In this document: piece by piece, positions 4,851-5,146 of the stretch
Position numbering within the stretch: position 1 is the stretch's first letter
How the letters are laid out: each line of letters begins with the position of its first letter
Origin: an uncultured Clostridia bacterium
GTDB lineage: Bacteria; Bacillota; Clostridia; Lachnospirales; CAG-274
Direction of reading: 5' to 3'
Assembly: GCA_946630405.1 (NCBI GenBank)
Contig: CAMOYW010000108.1
Coordinates: 1 to 5,146, forward strand
Length of the DNA stretch: 5,146 nt
Translations under genes and position numbers: made by a program
Notes under the pieces: model-generated
The model's database searches: none
What the model saw: only the letters and a program-made list of their open reading frames with translations
Told to the model about the DNA's origin: nothing

Positions 4851-5071
4851 TACTTACCGATAAGTTCCTTTACCTTATCTATAAGACCGTTTGCACCGTT
4901 TTTTGCAATTGCATCCTTAGCCTGATTGATAACGGCATTGATCTGATCATCGGGAAGATCCACACCTATAAGGCTCTCAACAGCTTTTACGGGATCGGAC
5001 ATAAACTGCTTTTGAAGCTCGGGGTCCTTAACTATCTTCTCAACAACTTCCTTGATCTTGTTGGCATCCAT
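4850..5071 (-). CDS. Uncharacterised 73-aa soluble helical protein, leader-peptide-like segment
   Basis: The product is small, charged and predicted all-helical. Residues 15-42 contain KDPELQKQF, SDPVKAVESLIG and VDLPDD. This pattern (DP..., then G-V-x-L-P) is reminiscent of nitrile-hydratase-like leader peptides (NHLP) of ribosomal natural products. It also resembles small stand-alone clostridial proteins of unknown role that I recall with a very similar GVDLPDDQINAVI stretch. There is no Cys, Ser/Thr-rich or Gly-rich core peptide after it; the end is DKVKELIGK, so a classical RiPP precursor is not supported. An AAAGGAGG site 8 nt upstream makes the start secure and predicts strong expression. 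The stop TAA shares a base with the ATG of the MFS gene. It may be a soluble partner or regulator of that transporter, which is inference. Confidence 0.78.
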   Translation of the reverse strand: MDANKIKEVVEKIVKDPELQKQFMSDPVKAVESLIGVDLPDDQINAVINQAKDAIAKNGANGLIDKVKELIGK

Positions 5072-5079
5072 TTTAAATT

Positions 5080-5087
5080 CCTCCTTT
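5080..5087 (-). promoter_or_regulatory. Strong ribosome binding site of the 73-aa gene
   Basis: AAAGGAGG lies 8 nt before the ATG at 5071, the best Shine-Dalgarno match among the four genes of this group. The other three starts are served by overlap or by weak sites, so this one probably sets the entry of ribosomes for the group. Confidence 0.85.
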
Positions 5088-5146
5088 AATCTTTAAGGAA
5101 ACACTGATTAATTCACTTGAAGCAGATTTGAGATAATGTCATTGCA
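5088..5146. other. Upstream region of the four-gene group, cut by window edge
   Basis: The 59 bases contain no gene and no convincing -35/-10 pair for the minus strand within the window, so the promoter may lie beyond 5146. CCUU and AAGG flank the 5' side of the Shine-Dalgarno site and could form a weak hairpin. The stretch from 5095 onward has the look of an intergenic repeat end, but this cannot be decided from one copy. Confidence 0.4.

Noticed and set aside
1..5146. CRISPR array, tRNA, rRNA, transposase or prophage genes
   Set aside because: No regularly spaced direct repeats, cloverleaf, rRNA-like stretch or mobile-element enzyme was found on either strand.

Overview
The window looks like a chromosomal segment of a low-to-mid GC Bacillota, probably a gut-type Clostridia (Oscillospiraceae/Ruminococcaceae-like). 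The reasons are consensus sigma-A promoters, AAGGAG-type Shine-Dalgarno sites, a TPP-riboswitch-like leader in front of thiW, a clostridial-style penicillin-binding D,D-carboxypeptidase, and AT-rich intergenic DNA. The placement is an inference from style, not from a search.

Left part (1-1645, minus strand): a thiamin-salvage operon read right to left. A perfect-consensus promoter (1617-1645) starts a leader of about 220 nt. The leader holds a 5' hairpin, a TPP-like aptamer with an unusual 3' half (1440-1571), an antiterminator/terminator pair (1423-1456 / 1405-1428), and then thiW (substrate-binding membrane subunit for a thiamin precursor, probably the thiazole) overlapping thiM (hydroxyethylthiazole kinase, cut by the window edge). 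Import and phosphorylation of the thiazole moiety would be controlled together by premature termination.

Middle (1688-3209, plus strand): a single-gene unit, divergent from the thi operon, with its own TTGAAC-17-TATAAT promoter. It encodes a secreted, membrane-anchored D-alanyl-D-alanine carboxypeptidase with all three active-site motifs. A 14-bp hairpin after it lies between convergent genes and could terminate both.

Right part (3265-5071, minus strand): four tightly packed genes whose junctions all point to translational coupling (TAATG overlap, 1-nt gap, 11-nt overlap). In transcription order they encode a 73-aa soluble helical protein with a leader-peptide-like DP...GVDLPDD segment, a compact 12-helix MFS transporter, a 66-aa single-pass membrane protein and a 116-aa four-helix membrane protein. 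I recognise only the MFS family with confidence. The set is the best candidate here for an undescribed system. A degenerate inverted-repeat element (3219-3275) supplies the stop codon of the last gene.

The strongest single oddity is the thi leader. Its switching parts are intact and the pyrimidine-binding CUGAGA of TPP riboswitches is present, but the conserved pyrophosphate-binding half is not visible.
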